Assembly: GCF_028737215.1 (NCBI RefSeq)
Contig: NZ_JAQZAM010000005.1
Coordinates: forward strand, 287,534 to 351,533
Direction of reading: 5' to 3'
Origin: Actinomycetospora chibensis
GTDB lineage: Bacteria > Actinomycetota > Actinomycetes > Mycobacteriales > Pseudonocardiaceae
Length of the DNA stretch: 64,000 bases
Positions 28,796 through 39,016 of this stretch are shown piece by piece. The position numbers and the translations under genes are program-made. The notes under the pieces were generated by a model. That model worked only from the letters and a program-made list of their open reading frames with translations, had not been told where the DNA came from and did no database searches. Every line of letters starts with the position of its first letter. Position 1 is the first letter of the stretch.

Positions 28796-30889
28796 CTACC
28801 GCCCGTCGACCCGCCGCGCGCCGAGCTGCGAGGTCAGCAGTTCCATGGCCGCCTCCTCGGGGTCGACGCGCGCGCCGCCCGCGGTGCCGCCCGGGTCGGC
28901 GGCCGCCTCGGCGTACATGTCCTCCTCGCTGACATCGCCGTCCTCGGGCGGCTCCGGAGGGGGCGGGATGTCCGACGGCGGGGCCGGGCGCCGGGCCGGC
29001 GGGGCGTCGCCCGGGCCGCCCCGTGCGGGAGCCTCGGCAGGGGGAGCGTCCGCCCGCGGCGGCTGCTCCGGGCGTGGGGGCCGCTCGGGACGCCGCGGCG
29101 GATCGGGGCGCTGACGGCTCTGCTCCGGGCGTCCACCGCCCCGCGCGCCGCCACCGCCACTGTCTCCCCCGGTGCCGTGCACCGCCTGCACGGTCCACTG
29201 CCCCGACAGCACCGCCCCGAGCGCCGCAGCGACGTGATCGGCGCGGTTGGGCTGGGAGAGCTGGCGTGCCAGTGGGGGCGTCGGCATGCCGAGCGTGATC
29301 GTCGTGCCCTCGACCGCCGTGACCGTCGCGTTCTGGAGCAGCGCGTGGGTGGGTTTGTTGCGTTCGCGGACCTGGGTCATCACCTCGGGCCAGACCCGGC
29401 GCAGTGCCGCGGCGTCGAGCGCGCCGGCGGCCGGGGCGGGCTGCGGTTCCGGCGTCGACTCCGGCTCGGGCACCTGCGGACGCTCGGGACGTTCCTGGGC
29501 GGCCGGGCGCTCCGGGCGCTGGGGCGGCGGCGCCTGCGGGCGCTCCCGCGGAGCGTCGCGCGGCGGCTCGTCCCGGGCCTCGACGGTGGCCGCCGGACGG
29601 TCGGTGGGCGGGACGACGGTGGCGTCGAGCTCCCCGGCGCGCGGGTGAGCGTCCTCGGCGCCGTCCTCGGACCGCTGCGACGGCCGGCTGAAGCGGGAGG
29701 GCGCGGCGTCCGACGGACCGGGCGCGCCCACCGCGAGGCGCCGCTCGACGCCCTCGAGGCGCTGGATCATGGCCGCGTCCGCCGATGAGGCGGCAGGCAG
29801 CAGCATGCGGGCGCAGACCAGCTCGAGCAGCAGCCGCGCCGCGGTGGCCCCGCGCATCTCGGTGAGCGCGGTGTGCACGAGCTCGGCGTGGCGGGCCAGG
29901 GCCGCCGGGCCGAGGCGCTGCGCCTGGTCGACCATCCGCTCCATCTCGTCGGCCGGGACGTCGACGAGGCCGCGTTCCCCGGCGTCGGGGACGGCCTGCA
30001 CGAGGATAAGGTCGCGCAGGCGCTGGAGCAGGTCGGCGGCGAAGCGCCGCGGGTCGTGTCCCGCCTCGACGAGCCGGTCGACCGCCCCGAACACGGCGGG
30101 ACCGTCGCCGGCCCCGAGCGCGTCGACGACGTCGTCGAGGATCGCGACGTCGGTGACCCCGAGCAGCCCCACCGCGTGGGCGTAGGTGACGCCCTCGTCG
30201 CCCGCGCCGGCCAGCAGCTGGTCGAGCACCGAGAGCGAGTCACGGGCGGACCCGCCGCCGGCGCGCACCACGAGCGGGTAGACGGCCGGCTCGACCGTCA
30301 CGCTCTCCTCGACGCAGATGCGCTCGAGGAGGGCGCGCAACGTGCTCGGCGGCAACAGGCGGAACGGGTAGTGGTGGGTGCGCGAGCGGATGGTGGTGAG
30401 CACCTTGTCCGGCTCGGTCGTGGCGAAGATGAAGATCAGGTGCTCGGGCGGCTCCTCGACCACCTTGAGCAGCGCGTTGAACGCCGCCGTGGTGACCATG
30501 TGCGCCTCGTCGATGATGAAGACGCGGTAGCGGGAGCTCACCGGCGCGAAGTGGGCACGATCGCGCAGCTCGCGGGCGTCGTCGACGCCGTTGTGGCTCG
30601 CGGCGTCCATCTCGGTGACGTCGAGCGAGCCCGGGCCGTTGGGGGCGAGCGCGATGCAGGACTCGCAGACGCCGCACGGGTCGGGCGTCGGGCCCTGCTC
30701 GCAGTTCAGCGAGCGGGCCAGGATGCGCGCGCTGGACGTCTTGCCGCAGCCCCGCGGACCGGAGAAGAGATAGGCGTGGTTGACCCGGCCCGCGGACAGC
30801 GCGGTGCGCAGCGGATCGGTGACGTGCTCCTGACCGACCACCTCGGCGAACGTCGCCGGCCGGTACCTGCGGTAGAGCGCCAGAGCCAC
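28796..30889 (-). CDS. dnaX: DNA polymerase III subunits gamma and tau
   Basis: This 697-residue clamp-loader ATPase starts at GTG 30889 (first residues VALALYRRYRPATF). It has Walker A GPRGCGKTSS at ~44-53, a zinc module (C63 and CGVCESC to ~78), Walker B VFIIDEAHM and the sensor region GGGSARDSLSVLDQ. The AAA+ and collar domains end near 380. A long Pro/Glu/Arg/Gln-rich linker follows, then a tau-like segment (LRRVWPEVMTQVRERNKPTHALL), another Pro-rich stretch and an acidic tail. No slippery frameshift site is evident. SRP RNA lies directly upstream, as in mycobacteria. Confidence 0.95.
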   Translation of the reverse strand: MALALYRRYRPATFAEVVGQEHVTDPLRTALSAGRVNHAYLFSGPRGCGKTSSARILARSLNCEQGPTPDPCGVCESCIALAPNGPGSLDVTEMDAASHNGVDDARELRDRAHFAPVSSRYRVFIIDEAHMVTTAAFNALLKVVEEPPEHLIFIFATTEPDKVLTTIRSRTHHYPFRLLPPSTLRALLERICVEESVTVEPAVYPLVVRAGGGSARDSLSVLDQLLAGAGDEGVTYAHAVGLLGVTDVAILDDVVDALGAGDGPAVFGAVDRLVEAGHDPRRFAADLLQRLRDLILVQAVPDAGERGLVDVPADEMERMVDQAQRLGPAALARHAELVHTALTEMRGATAARLLLELVCARMLLPAASSADAAMIQRLEGVERRLAVGAPGPSDAAPSRFSRPSQRSEDGAEDAHPRAGELDATVVPPTDRPAATVEARDEPPRDAPRERPQAPPPQRPERPAAQERPERPQVPEPESTPEPQPAPAAGALDAAALRRVWPEVMTQVRERNKPTHALLQNATVTAVEGTTITLGMPTPPLARQLSQPNRADHVAAALGAVLSGQWTVQAVHGTGGDSGGGGARGGGRPEQSRQRPDPPRRPERPPRPEQPPRADAPPAEAPARGGPGDAPPARRPAPPSDIPPPPEPPEDGDVSEEDMYAEAAADPGGTAGGARVDPEEAAMELLTSQLGARRVDGR

Positions 30890-30937
30890 GAGCCCGAGGC
30901 TACGCGGGCCCCCCGACGCCGCCGGAGGGGAGATGAA

Positions 30938-31025
30938 GGGGACCCCGCGCACCCGCCAGAGCCCGCTGACCCTTGCTGCCTTCCGGCCCTGGGGGAGTTC
31001 ACAGGATGGACGCCGCGCGGGGTCC
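30938..31025 (-). ncRNA. ffs: Signal recognition particle RNA (small 4.5S type)
   Basis: Read on the minus strand, the ends GGACCCCGCGC and GCGCGGGGTCC pair. The middle contains the conserved Ffh-binding domain with GGAAGGCAGCAAGGG and the tetraloop region GGAA. The overall size is ~88 nt. This is the universally conserved part of SRP RNA that targets membrane proteins co-translationally. It lies just upstream of dnaX. Confidence 0.95.
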
Positions 31026-31114
31026 GTGGCCCAGTGTAACGAAGCCGGCCGGTCCCCACGCGGGGCCCGCCCCGACCCCCTCGGCGCCTCCCGCCGGGCT
31101 GTATCGTTCCCCGC

Positions 31115-31200
31115 GGAGGATTGGCCGAGCGGCCTAAGGCGCACGATTGGAAATCGTGTAGGGCTCAACACCCTCACGGGTTCAAATCCCGTATCCTCCG
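31115..31200 (+). tRNA. tRNA-Ser, anticodon GGA
   Basis: This is an 86-nt class II tRNA. The acceptor arm is GGAGGAT/ATCCTCC, the anticodon stem CACGATTGGAAATCGTG has loop TTGGAAA (anticodon GGA, reading UCC), and there is a long variable arm (TAGGGCTCAACACCCTC) and the T loop GGTTCAAATCC. CCA is not encoded. Confidence 0.97.
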
Positions 31201-31319
31201 CACCCGCTGACCAGCGGCGACGCCGGCCGGACCCTCGTGGCCCGGCCGGCGTTCGTGCGTCCGGACCCCTCTGCGCTGCGGTGCCGCCCCGGCGGTCGGC
31301 CGGGGACGGCACCGCCGGA

Positions 31320-32162
31320 TCAGCGCGCGGTCCCGCGCCCGCCCGATGCGCTCGATGTCGTCCGCCGCGCCGGCCGGGAGGCCCCGGAGGCCTTCCGGGT
31401 GCCGGTGGCGCGACGCCGCTCGGAGCCGTTCGCGTCACCGGCGCCGTTCGTCCGCCGCGACGTCCTCTCGGGCTCCCCGGCATCTCCGCGCGCGCCGTCG
31501 TCCGCTGTCCCGGTGTCGGTGTCGGTCTCCCCCGGGACGTCGATGTCCACCGGTGCGGCGGCGACCTCGGCGGTCTCGGTGTCGGTCTCGATGTCGGTCT
31601 CCGCCGATGTGTCGTCGTCCACCGGTGCGTCGCCGTCGAGCTCCGCGATCGCCTCGGCATTCGTCTCGTCGTCGCCGGCCCCCGTCGGGACCGCGGCGTC
31701 GGCCTCCTCCGGGCCGGCGGCCTCCGCCTCGGACGCGGTGACACCGGCGATCTCCTCGTCGCCGGGGTCCACGTCCCCGGAACTGTCCTCACCGCGCTGG
31801 GTCGTGTCGCCATCCCGCCCGGCGACGTCGTCACGGGACGCCGCGAGCGCCTCGTCGTCACCGGAGCTGCCCTCCGACGGCGGTGCGACCGGTGTCGGCG
31901 CCGCGGCGCGGGCCGGGGTCTGCCGGCGCGCCTGGACGGACGCGGACAGGCTCTCGGCGCCCGCCGCGGCCTTGTCGCTCGCCCGCTCGCCCACGTCGAG
32001 CACCGGCGAGGAGGCGTGGATGAGCGCGACGGCGAGGCGCCGCTGCGAGTCCACCACCTCGCCGTAGATACGGAACACGTCGTCGAACCAGGTCGCGACG
32101 GCGTCGGACACCATCGACGGCGTCTGGCCCGGTGACGTCTGGCTGTACTTCTCGGAGGTCAT
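31320..32162 (-). CDS. Acidic low-complexity protein with basic C-terminal tail
   Basis: This 280-residue protein has a structured-looking N-terminal ~70 residues (VSDAVATWFDDVFRIYGEVV then DSQRRLAVALIHASS) with amphipathic helices. A long region rich in Asp, Glu, Ala and Thr follows (~100-230), then a basic Arg/Ser/Gly tail. No enzyme motif is present. ATG at 32162 begins the helical part. The N-terminal helices loosely resemble granule-associated or phasin-like proteins, but this is not a firm assignment. Composition suggests an intrinsically disordered, DNA- or surface-binding role (inference). Confidence 0.6.
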   Translation of the reverse strand: MTSEKYSQTSPGQTPSMVSDAVATWFDDVFRIYGEVVDSQRRLAVALIHASSPVLDVGERASDKAAAGAESLSASVQARRQTPARAAAPTPVAPPSEGSSGDDEALAASRDDVAGRDGDTTQRGEDSSGDVDPGDEEIAGVTASEAEAAGPEEADAAVPTGAGDDETNAEAIAELDGDAPVDDDTSAETDIETDTETAEVAAAPVDIDVPGETDTDTGTADDGARGDAGEPERTSRRTNGAGDANGSERRRATGTRKASGASRPARRTTSSASGGRGTAR

Positions 32163-32390
32163 GCGCCTCCCCGTCCTCGTGCTGGATGCCGTCCCGGGTG
32201 CTCGAGACGTCAGGAACGCTGCCTGGTGCCCGCCGGCCACGATCGACACGCGGGTGACGCGGGGATCGGGCCGGAGTCAGGCCGATCGGCGCAGCGGCGC
32301 CGACCGCCCGCGCGGGCGGCCGACGCCGGCCGCGCGGCATCCGTTCGGCCCCGGCCCCGGCCGACCGCGACGTCCACGGCTGATGACACG

Positions 32391-33212
32391 GTGTCGGGCG
32401 TGCGCGGACTCCTGATCGCCCTCGTCGTGGTCGTCGCCGTGCTGGTGGGCATCGACTTCGCGGCCCGGTGGGTCGCCGAGGACCGGGTGGGGGCGGCGCT
32501 GCAGAGTTCGCTGGACCTGCCGCAGTCGCCGGACGTCGACATCCGGGGCTTCCCGTTCCTCACCCAGGCCCTCGACGGGACCTACGACGACGTCGGGCTC
32601 TCGGCGCCGGGCATCCGCTACGGCGAGCTGCGCGACCTCACGCTGACCGCGGACCTCTCCGGGGTCTCCCTGCCGCTGGAGAACCTGGTGAACGGGCAGG
32701 TCCGCGAGATCCCCGCCCGGCAGGTCACGGCGGCGGCGCGGGTCAACCCCACCGACCTCGCCCGGCTGCTCGACGTCGGCGACCTGACCATCGAGCCGCT
32801 GACCGAGGCCGACCTCGAGCGCCTGCGCTCCGAGGCCGAGGCCGACGACTCCGGCGCCTCGGGCAGCAGCGAGGCGCTGGCCGACGTGGACCCGGCGTCG
32901 TCGGTGCGCCTCACGTCGTCGACCACCGTGCAGGGCCAGCAGGTGCAGGTCGCGGTGATCGCGTCGTTCCGTCTCTCCGGCGGGCGCATCACCCTCTCGG
33001 CCCGCGACATCCGCGCCGAGGGCGGCGAGGGCGCGGCCGGGCAGGTCGCGGCGAGCGCCCTGCGCTCGCGGCTGTCGGGCTTCTCCACCAGCGTCGACCC
33101 CGGCGAGCTGCCGTTCTCCATCTCCACGACCGAACTGCGCGCCGAGGACGGCGTCCTGGTGGTCTCGGGGACCGCGCGGGACGTCGACCTCCTGGCCCGT
33201 CCGGGGTCCTGA
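32391..33212 (+). CDS. DUF2993 (LmeA-like) secreted or membrane-anchored protein
   Basis: This ~273-residue protein has an N-terminal membrane helix (GLLIALVVVVAVLVGIDF) and a DUF2993 core with the recurring DVDIRGFPFLTQALDGTYDDV signature, split here as DIRGFPFLTQ and GTYDDVGLSAPG. In mycobacteria the LmeA family affects lipomannan elongation in the periplasm and binds phosphoinositides. A Ser/Asp-rich insertion lies near the middle. The start is uncertain between GTG 32391 and GTG 32400, neither with a clear ribosome site. The following oxidoreductase gene starts 13 bases downstream. Confidence 0.8.
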   Translation: MSGVRGLLIALVVVVAVLVGIDFAARWVAEDRVGAALQSSLDLPQSPDVDIRGFPFLTQALDGTYDDVGLSAPGIRYGELRDLTLTADLSGVSLPLENLVNGQVREIPARQVTAAARVNPTDLARLLDVGDLTIEPLTEADLERLRSEAEADDSGASGSSEALADVDPASSVRLTSSTTVQGQQVQVAVIASFRLSGGRITLSARDIRAEGGEGAAGQVAASALRSRLSGFSTSVDPGELPFSISTTELRAEDGVLVVSGTARDVDLLARPGS

Positions 33213-33225
33213 CACAGTGAGCCCC

Positions 33226-34227
33226 ATGCAGGACATCCGCTGGGGCATCGCGGGGCCCGGCCGCATCGCCGCGAAGGTCGTCGAGGACCTGGCCCTGGTC
33301 GAGGGCGCCTCCCTCGTCGCCGTCGGCTCCCGCTCGGAGGAGCGCGCACGGGCGTTCGCCGACGACCACGGCGGCGCCGACGTGCGCGCGCACGGCAGCT
33401 ACCGCGCCCTCGTCGACGACCCGGACGTCGACGTCATCTACCTCGCGACACCGCACCCCCAGCACGCCGCGCTCGCGGTGGCGTGCCTCGAGGCCGGCAA
33501 GGCCGTCCTGGTCGAGAAGACCTTCACGGCCACGCTGGCCGGGGCCTGGCGCGTGGTCGACACCGCGCGCACCCAGGGCGTGTTCGCGATGGAGGCGATG
33601 TGGACCCGCTTCCAGCCCGCCGTCGTGCGCCTGCGGGAGCTCATCGCGCGGGGCGAGATCGGCGAGCCGCGCTCGGTGCAGGCCGACCTCGGCACCGTCC
33701 GCGACGTCGACCCGGAGGACCGCCTGTTCGCCCCGGAGCTCGGCGGCGGCGCGCTGCTCGACCTCGGCGTCTACCCGGTGTCGTTCGCGCAGATGGTGCT
33801 GGGCACGCCGGACCGCGTGCACGCCGTCGCGTCCCGGGAGACCACCGGCGTCGACGCGGACGGCGCGATGCTGCTGTCCTGGGAGGACGGGCGCTACGCG
33901 ACGCTGCAGACGTCGTTCCACAGCCCGACGCCCGGCCAGGCGCGGGTCTTCGGCACCACGGGCTGGATCGACGTCCTCCCCCGCTTCCACCACCCGACGA
34001 CGATCGTCCTGCACCACGACACGAACGACCCGGGCGAGCGGATCGAACTGCCCCCCACCGGCGCGGGCTACAGCCACGAGCTCGTCGAGGTCACCGAGTG
34101 CCTGCGTGCGGGCGCGACCGAGAGCACCGTGATGCCGCTGGACGACACGCTCGCCGTCCAGGGCGTCCTCGCCGAGGCGGGCGACCAGCTGGGCCTCGTC
34201 TTCCGGGAGGACGACACCGCGGTGTGA
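33226..34227 (+). CDS. Gfo/Idh/MocA family NAD(P)-dependent oxidoreductase
   Basis: This ~333-residue protein begins with a Rossmann motif (GIAGPGRIA), has the family VIYLATPHPQHA and the catalytic-lysine motif VLVEKTF (EKP variant). The C-terminal dimer domain carries ELGGGALLDLGVYPV. The family oxidises or reduces sugars, inositols or dihydrodiols. The sequence style (AMWTRFQP, LDLGVYPV) is closest to dihydrodiol/xylose dehydrogenase-like members. ATG at 33226 is preferred, with GTG at 33217 possible. A ROK regulator follows after 38 bases on the same strand, suggesting sugar-linked regulation. Confidence 0.9.
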   Translation: MQDIRWGIAGPGRIAAKVVEDLALVEGASLVAVGSRSEERARAFADDHGGADVRAHGSYRALVDDPDVDVIYLATPHPQHAALAVACLEAGKAVLVEKTFTATLAGAWRVVDTARTQGVFAMEAMWTRFQPAVVRLRELIARGEIGEPRSVQADLGTVRDVDPEDRLFAPELGGGALLDLGVYPVSFAQMVLGTPDRVHAVASRETTGVDADGAMLLSWEDGRYATLQTSFHSPTPGQARVFGTTGWIDVLPRFHHPTTIVLHHDTNDPGERIELPPTGAGYSHELVEVTECLRAGATESTVMPLDDTLAVQGVLAEAGDQLGLVFREDDTAV

Positions 34228-34265
34228 CCGGCGCCTACCCTGCACGCGAACGCCCAGGAGGTGGC

Positions 34266-35378
34266 ATGGACGAGCCGGGGCCGGCGGCGCGGGCGACGTC
34301 GCCGCACAGCGGACTGCGCCGGGCCACCACCGAGCGCGCGATCCTCGACTGCCTCGCCGCCGAGGACGGCCCGCTGACCCGTGCCGAGCTGGCCCGCCGC
34401 ACCGCGATCTCCCCGCCGGCCATCAGCGAGGCCGTGCGGCGCATGGAGTCGGACGCGGTGCTCGTCGCCGTCGGTCCGCGCTCCGGGGTCCCCGGCGCCG
34501 TCGCCACCCTCTACGACCTGGCCCCGGGCACAGGCGTCGTCGTCGCCGTGGAGATCAACCGGTCGGTCGTGCGCAGCGCGGTCGGCGACCTGACGGGCCG
34601 CACGCTCGAACGGTCCGACCACGACCCGCCCGAGGACGGGCACGTCGTCGCGGCGCGCCTGCACGAGGTCCTCGACACGCTCGCCCAGCGCTGGCTCGGG
34701 CACGGTCGCCCGGTGCGGGCGGTCGCGGTGTCGATCGCCAACCCCGTCGACCCGGCCACCGGGCGGGTCGTCGAGCTGCGGGAGTCCGCCTTCCCTGCGG
34801 GCGTGGTGAGCACCGAGGACGTGCGTGGCGTCGACCCCTCGATGATCGTGCTCGACAACGACGTCAACTTCGCGGCGCTCGCCGAGCGCGACCACGGCGC
34901 CGCCTCCGGGACGTCCACGTTCGCCTACCTGTACGTCGGCGAGGGGCACAGCGTCGGCATGGGCCTCGTCCTCGACGGCGCGCTCGTCCGTGGCGCGCGC
35001 GGGCTGGCCGGGGAGATCGGCTACCTGCCGCTCGGCGAGGGCACGGGCCGCTTCCGCTTCGGGGAGCAGATCGCGGCCCAGGGGCTGCGGGCGACCGCGG
35101 AGGCCCTCGACGCCGAGGTGCTCGCGCAGGCCGGGCGCACCCTCGGGGAGGCCGCCGTCGCCGTCTGCGCGACCGTCGACCCCGCGCTGGTCGTGCTCGG
35201 CGGGCCGGTCGGCCTCACGCCCGGCCTGCTCCCGCACGTCGAGGCCACGGTCGCCGAGCTCGCCCCGCGGGAGGTACCGGTGGCCGCCGGCGCGCTCGGC
35301 GAGACCGCGCCGCTGTGGGGCGCGCTGTCCGAGGCCCGCCGTCTCGCGTGGGAGAACCTGGTCTCCGCGCGGGGCTGA
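34266..35378 (+). CDS. ROK-family transcriptional regulator
   Basis: This 370-residue protein has an N-terminal winged helix-turn-helix (~20-75; ILDCLAAEDGPLTRAELARR, SPPAISEAVRRM). A ROK actin-like domain follows with VVVAVEINRSVVR, VAVSIANPVDP, VLDNDVNFAAL and GARGLAGEIGYLPL. The usual ROK zinc-binding cysteines are not evident, so it may be a sugar-binding repressor without kinase activity. ATG at 34266 has AGGAGG upstream. The gene converges on the LLM oxidoreductase gene. Confidence 0.9.
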   Translation: MDEPGPAARATSPHSGLRRATTERAILDCLAAEDGPLTRAELARRTAISPPAISEAVRRMESDAVLVAVGPRSGVPGAVATLYDLAPGTGVVVAVEINRSVVRSAVGDLTGRTLERSDHDPPEDGHVVAARLHEVLDTLAQRWLGHGRPVRAVAVSIANPVDPATGRVVELRESAFPAGVVSTEDVRGVDPSMIVLDNDVNFAALAERDHGAASGTSTFAYLYVGEGHSVGMGLVLDGALVRGARGLAGEIGYLPLGEGTGRFRFGEQIAAQGLRATAEALDAEVLAQAGRTLGEAAVAVCATVDPALVVLGGPVGLTPGLLPHVEATVAELAPREVPVAAGALGETAPLWGALSEARRLAWENLVSARG

Positions 35379-35394
35379 TCCCGCCCACCCCCGC

Positions 35395-36287
35395 TCACCC
35401 CAGCAGCCAGACCGCCGCCTCCTCGAGCACCGCGCGCTCGGCCGCGTGGTCGTGCCCGACCGTCGTCGCGTCGCGGTGGGTGTCGAGCAGGACGTGCGTC
35501 GCCCCGAGGTCCCGCAGCTCGTCGAGGTCGGCGCGGATCTGGTCGGGACGGCCCTCGCCCGCGAGGCGGTCGGCGTCCGGCCGGTGCTCGGCAGAGGGGT
35601 GCAGCACGATCCGCGGGGCGAGCGCGGGCACCGGCCGGCCGGCCTCGTCCGCGGCGCGCCGCAGCGCCGGCAGTCCCTCGGCCCGCAGCCAGCCGGCGGG
35701 CACGCGCAGGGGGTGCCAGGCCTGGCCCCACCGGACGGCGCGCCGGCGGGCGGCGTCGCCGTTGCCGCCGATCCACAGCGGCGGGTGCGGCCGGCGGTGC
35801 GGGCGCGGGCGGGTGTCGACGTCGGTGAAGGCGACGTGGCGCCCCGCGAAGCTCACGACGTCGTCGCTCCACAGGGCGAGCATCGCGCCGAGGTACTCGT
35901 CGGTGATCTCCCCGCGACGCCCCGGGTCGATGCCGAGCGCCGCGAACTCCGAGCGGGCCCACCCGATGCCCACACCGACGATCAGCCGCCCGTCGCTGAG
36001 CTGGTCGAGTCCCGCGAGGCTGCGGGCCGTCTGCAGCGGGTCGCGGTACGGCACGACCAGGACGGTGGTGCCCAGCTCGACGCGCCGGGTGACGCCCGCG
36101 AGGTAACCCAGCAGCGTCAGGGGCTCCCAGAACGGGCCCGGGTAGGCGGCGGTGACGTCCGGGGTCGCGGCGACGTGGTCGCCGACCATGAGGAGGTCGA
36201 ACCCGGCGTCCTCCACCAGCGCGGCCCACGCGCGCAGCGAGTCGACCGTGGCGGCGGGGCCGAAGTTGGGGACGGTGACGCCGATCC

Positions 36288-36291
<4 letters not shown>
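35395..36291 (-). CDS. LLM-class (luciferase-like) F420/FMN-dependent oxidoreductase
   Basis: This 298-residue protein has the bacterial luciferase-like pattern: an N-terminal strand MRIGVTVPNFGPAAT, FDLLMVGDHVA, a VELGTTVLVVPYRDPLQTA block, LDQLSDGRLIVGVGIGWARSEFAALG and PPLWIGGNG. Actinobacterial members with this pattern mostly use coenzyme F420. The substrate is unknown. Its ATG overlaps the stop of the upstream Gfo/Idh gene (ATGA), placing it last in a three-gene operon with that gene and a DUF429 gene. Confidence 0.92.
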
Positions 36292-37585
<1,294 letters not shown>

Positions 37586-37589
<4 letters not shown>

Positions 37590-38461
37590 GCGCGTTCCTC
37601 CCTGCTGTTGCCCCCGCCGGAGGACATCCTGCCCCCGACAGGGGGACGCCGTCGCCGGTTGCGGTCCGCATCCGGAGCATCGCGGCGGACCGGACGCCAG
37701 AGCGCGCCTTCGATCGCCTCCGGGCTGCCCGGTGGGGCGGCTTCCAACGCCGCCAGCTCGCCATGGTGCCCGGCCATGTCCAGCGCGGAGATCGCCGCGT
37801 CGAAGGCGTCCTCGGTGTCGACGACGGCGTCGCGCAGCTCCGGCGGGATGCGGGGGTCGGCGTCGACGACCGCGCAGCGGGCCGCCGCCGAGCGCTTCAC
37901 GACGGGTCCGGTGTGGACCCGCGGGTAGATCTCGAGGACCGTGGCCGGCCCGGCGTCGTCGAACGGCCACACCGCGAACCCCGCGGCCCGCAACCGCGCG
38001 AGATGGGGCATGCCCCGCAGCGAGCCGGTGCCGACGGCGCCCGCACCCCCGATCTGGAACGTCGAACGGGGATCGAGGCCGTCGGCGCGGGCGGCCTCCT
38101 CGGTGACCCGGTAGCCCGGCCGGGCCGGGTCGTGCGGCGGGCGGGGTGTCGGACCCCGGCCCCAGAACGGCGGGCGGCAGGCCCGCAGCCACTCCTCGCC
38201 GTGACGGGCCACGAGCTCCCACAGGGCCGCGACGTCGCCGCACCCGTGCTCGCGGGCGAACCAGGCGGGCAGGCCGAAGGAGAAGTCGAGACCGACGACG
38301 AGGGGCGTCTCGGCGGCGCGTGCGATCAGGTGCGCGGTGACGCCGTCGCGGTCGAGGCCGGCGCGCACCTCGACGAGGCGCCCCGGCCGCGCGCTCGCGA
38401 CGCGGATGCGCCGGTGAGACGCCCGCGCGTCGCCCGACCAGTCCACCGCGAGCACCTCCAC
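37586..38461 (-). CDS. DUF429 domain protein
   Basis: This 291-residue protein starts VLAVDWSGD, the first acidic strand of an RNase H-like fold. Later it has VVGLDFSFGLPAWFARE, a FQIGGAGAVGTGSLRGMP segment, EIYPRVHTG and TEDAFDAAISALDMA near the C-terminus, typical of DUF429. The conserved acidic residues suggest nuclease-like chemistry, but no activity is established. The C-terminal 30 residues are Arg/Gly-rich. It is the first gene of the operon with the Gfo/Idh and LLM oxidoreductases, by a GTGA overlap. Confidence 0.85.
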
Positions 38462-38705
38462 GGCTCCATGGTGCCGCCGCCCGTCCGGGTCCCATCGACC
38501 CGCCGCTCGCCGCCTTCGATGAGCCGCTCGTCGCGCGTTGCCCGCCGTCGATCCCGTTCAACCGACCACCACGCTTTCCGGTGGGCCTTCGTCGCACCGA
38601 TTGCCCGACCCGGGGGCGCGGGGTTGAGTCCACGACGACCGTTCATCGCAGCGCTCCTTGCGACGAACGGTCGCTCCCGTTCCGTCCTCTGCGAGGAGTC
38701 CTGCC

Positions 38706-38981
38706 ATGTTCCGACGCGTTGCCGCCACCCTGTCGGCATCGGTCGCCCTGTCCGCCGCCGGGCTGCTCGCCGCGGCCCCGACGGCCTCGGCCGACCCCGT
38801 TCCCACCGACGACGGCGACACCGGGATCGCGCTGCTCAACGACCTGACCGTGCTGCCCGTGCAGGCCTGCGGGGTGGACGCCGGCATCCCGATCCTGTCC
38901 GACGTCCTCGGGGGCAGCGACGCGGCGCCGTCGGACGCCACCTGCGCGGTGGTGGACGAGGACGACGCCGTCGACGACTAG
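38706..38981 (+). CDS. Small secreted protein, chaplin-like
   Basis: This 91-residue protein has a clear signal peptide (FRRVAATLSASVALSAAGLL, cleavage near ASA-DP). The mature part of ~63 residues is acidic, with two cysteines (VQACGVDAG and ATCAVVDE) around a hydrophobic stretch GIPILSDVLGG. The short hydrophobic core with two cysteines recalls chaplins and related aerial-surface proteins of actinomycetes, but the match is weak. ATG at 38706 has GAGGAG upstream. It is monocistronic by context. Confidence 0.7.
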   Translation: MFRRVAATLSASVALSAAGLLAAAPTASADPVPTDDGDTGIALLNDLTVLPVQACGVDAGIPILSDVLGGSDAAPSDATCAVVDEDDAVDD

Positions 38982-39016
38982 GCCAGAACCACGCCCGGGC
39001 GGAGCCGGGCCGGACC

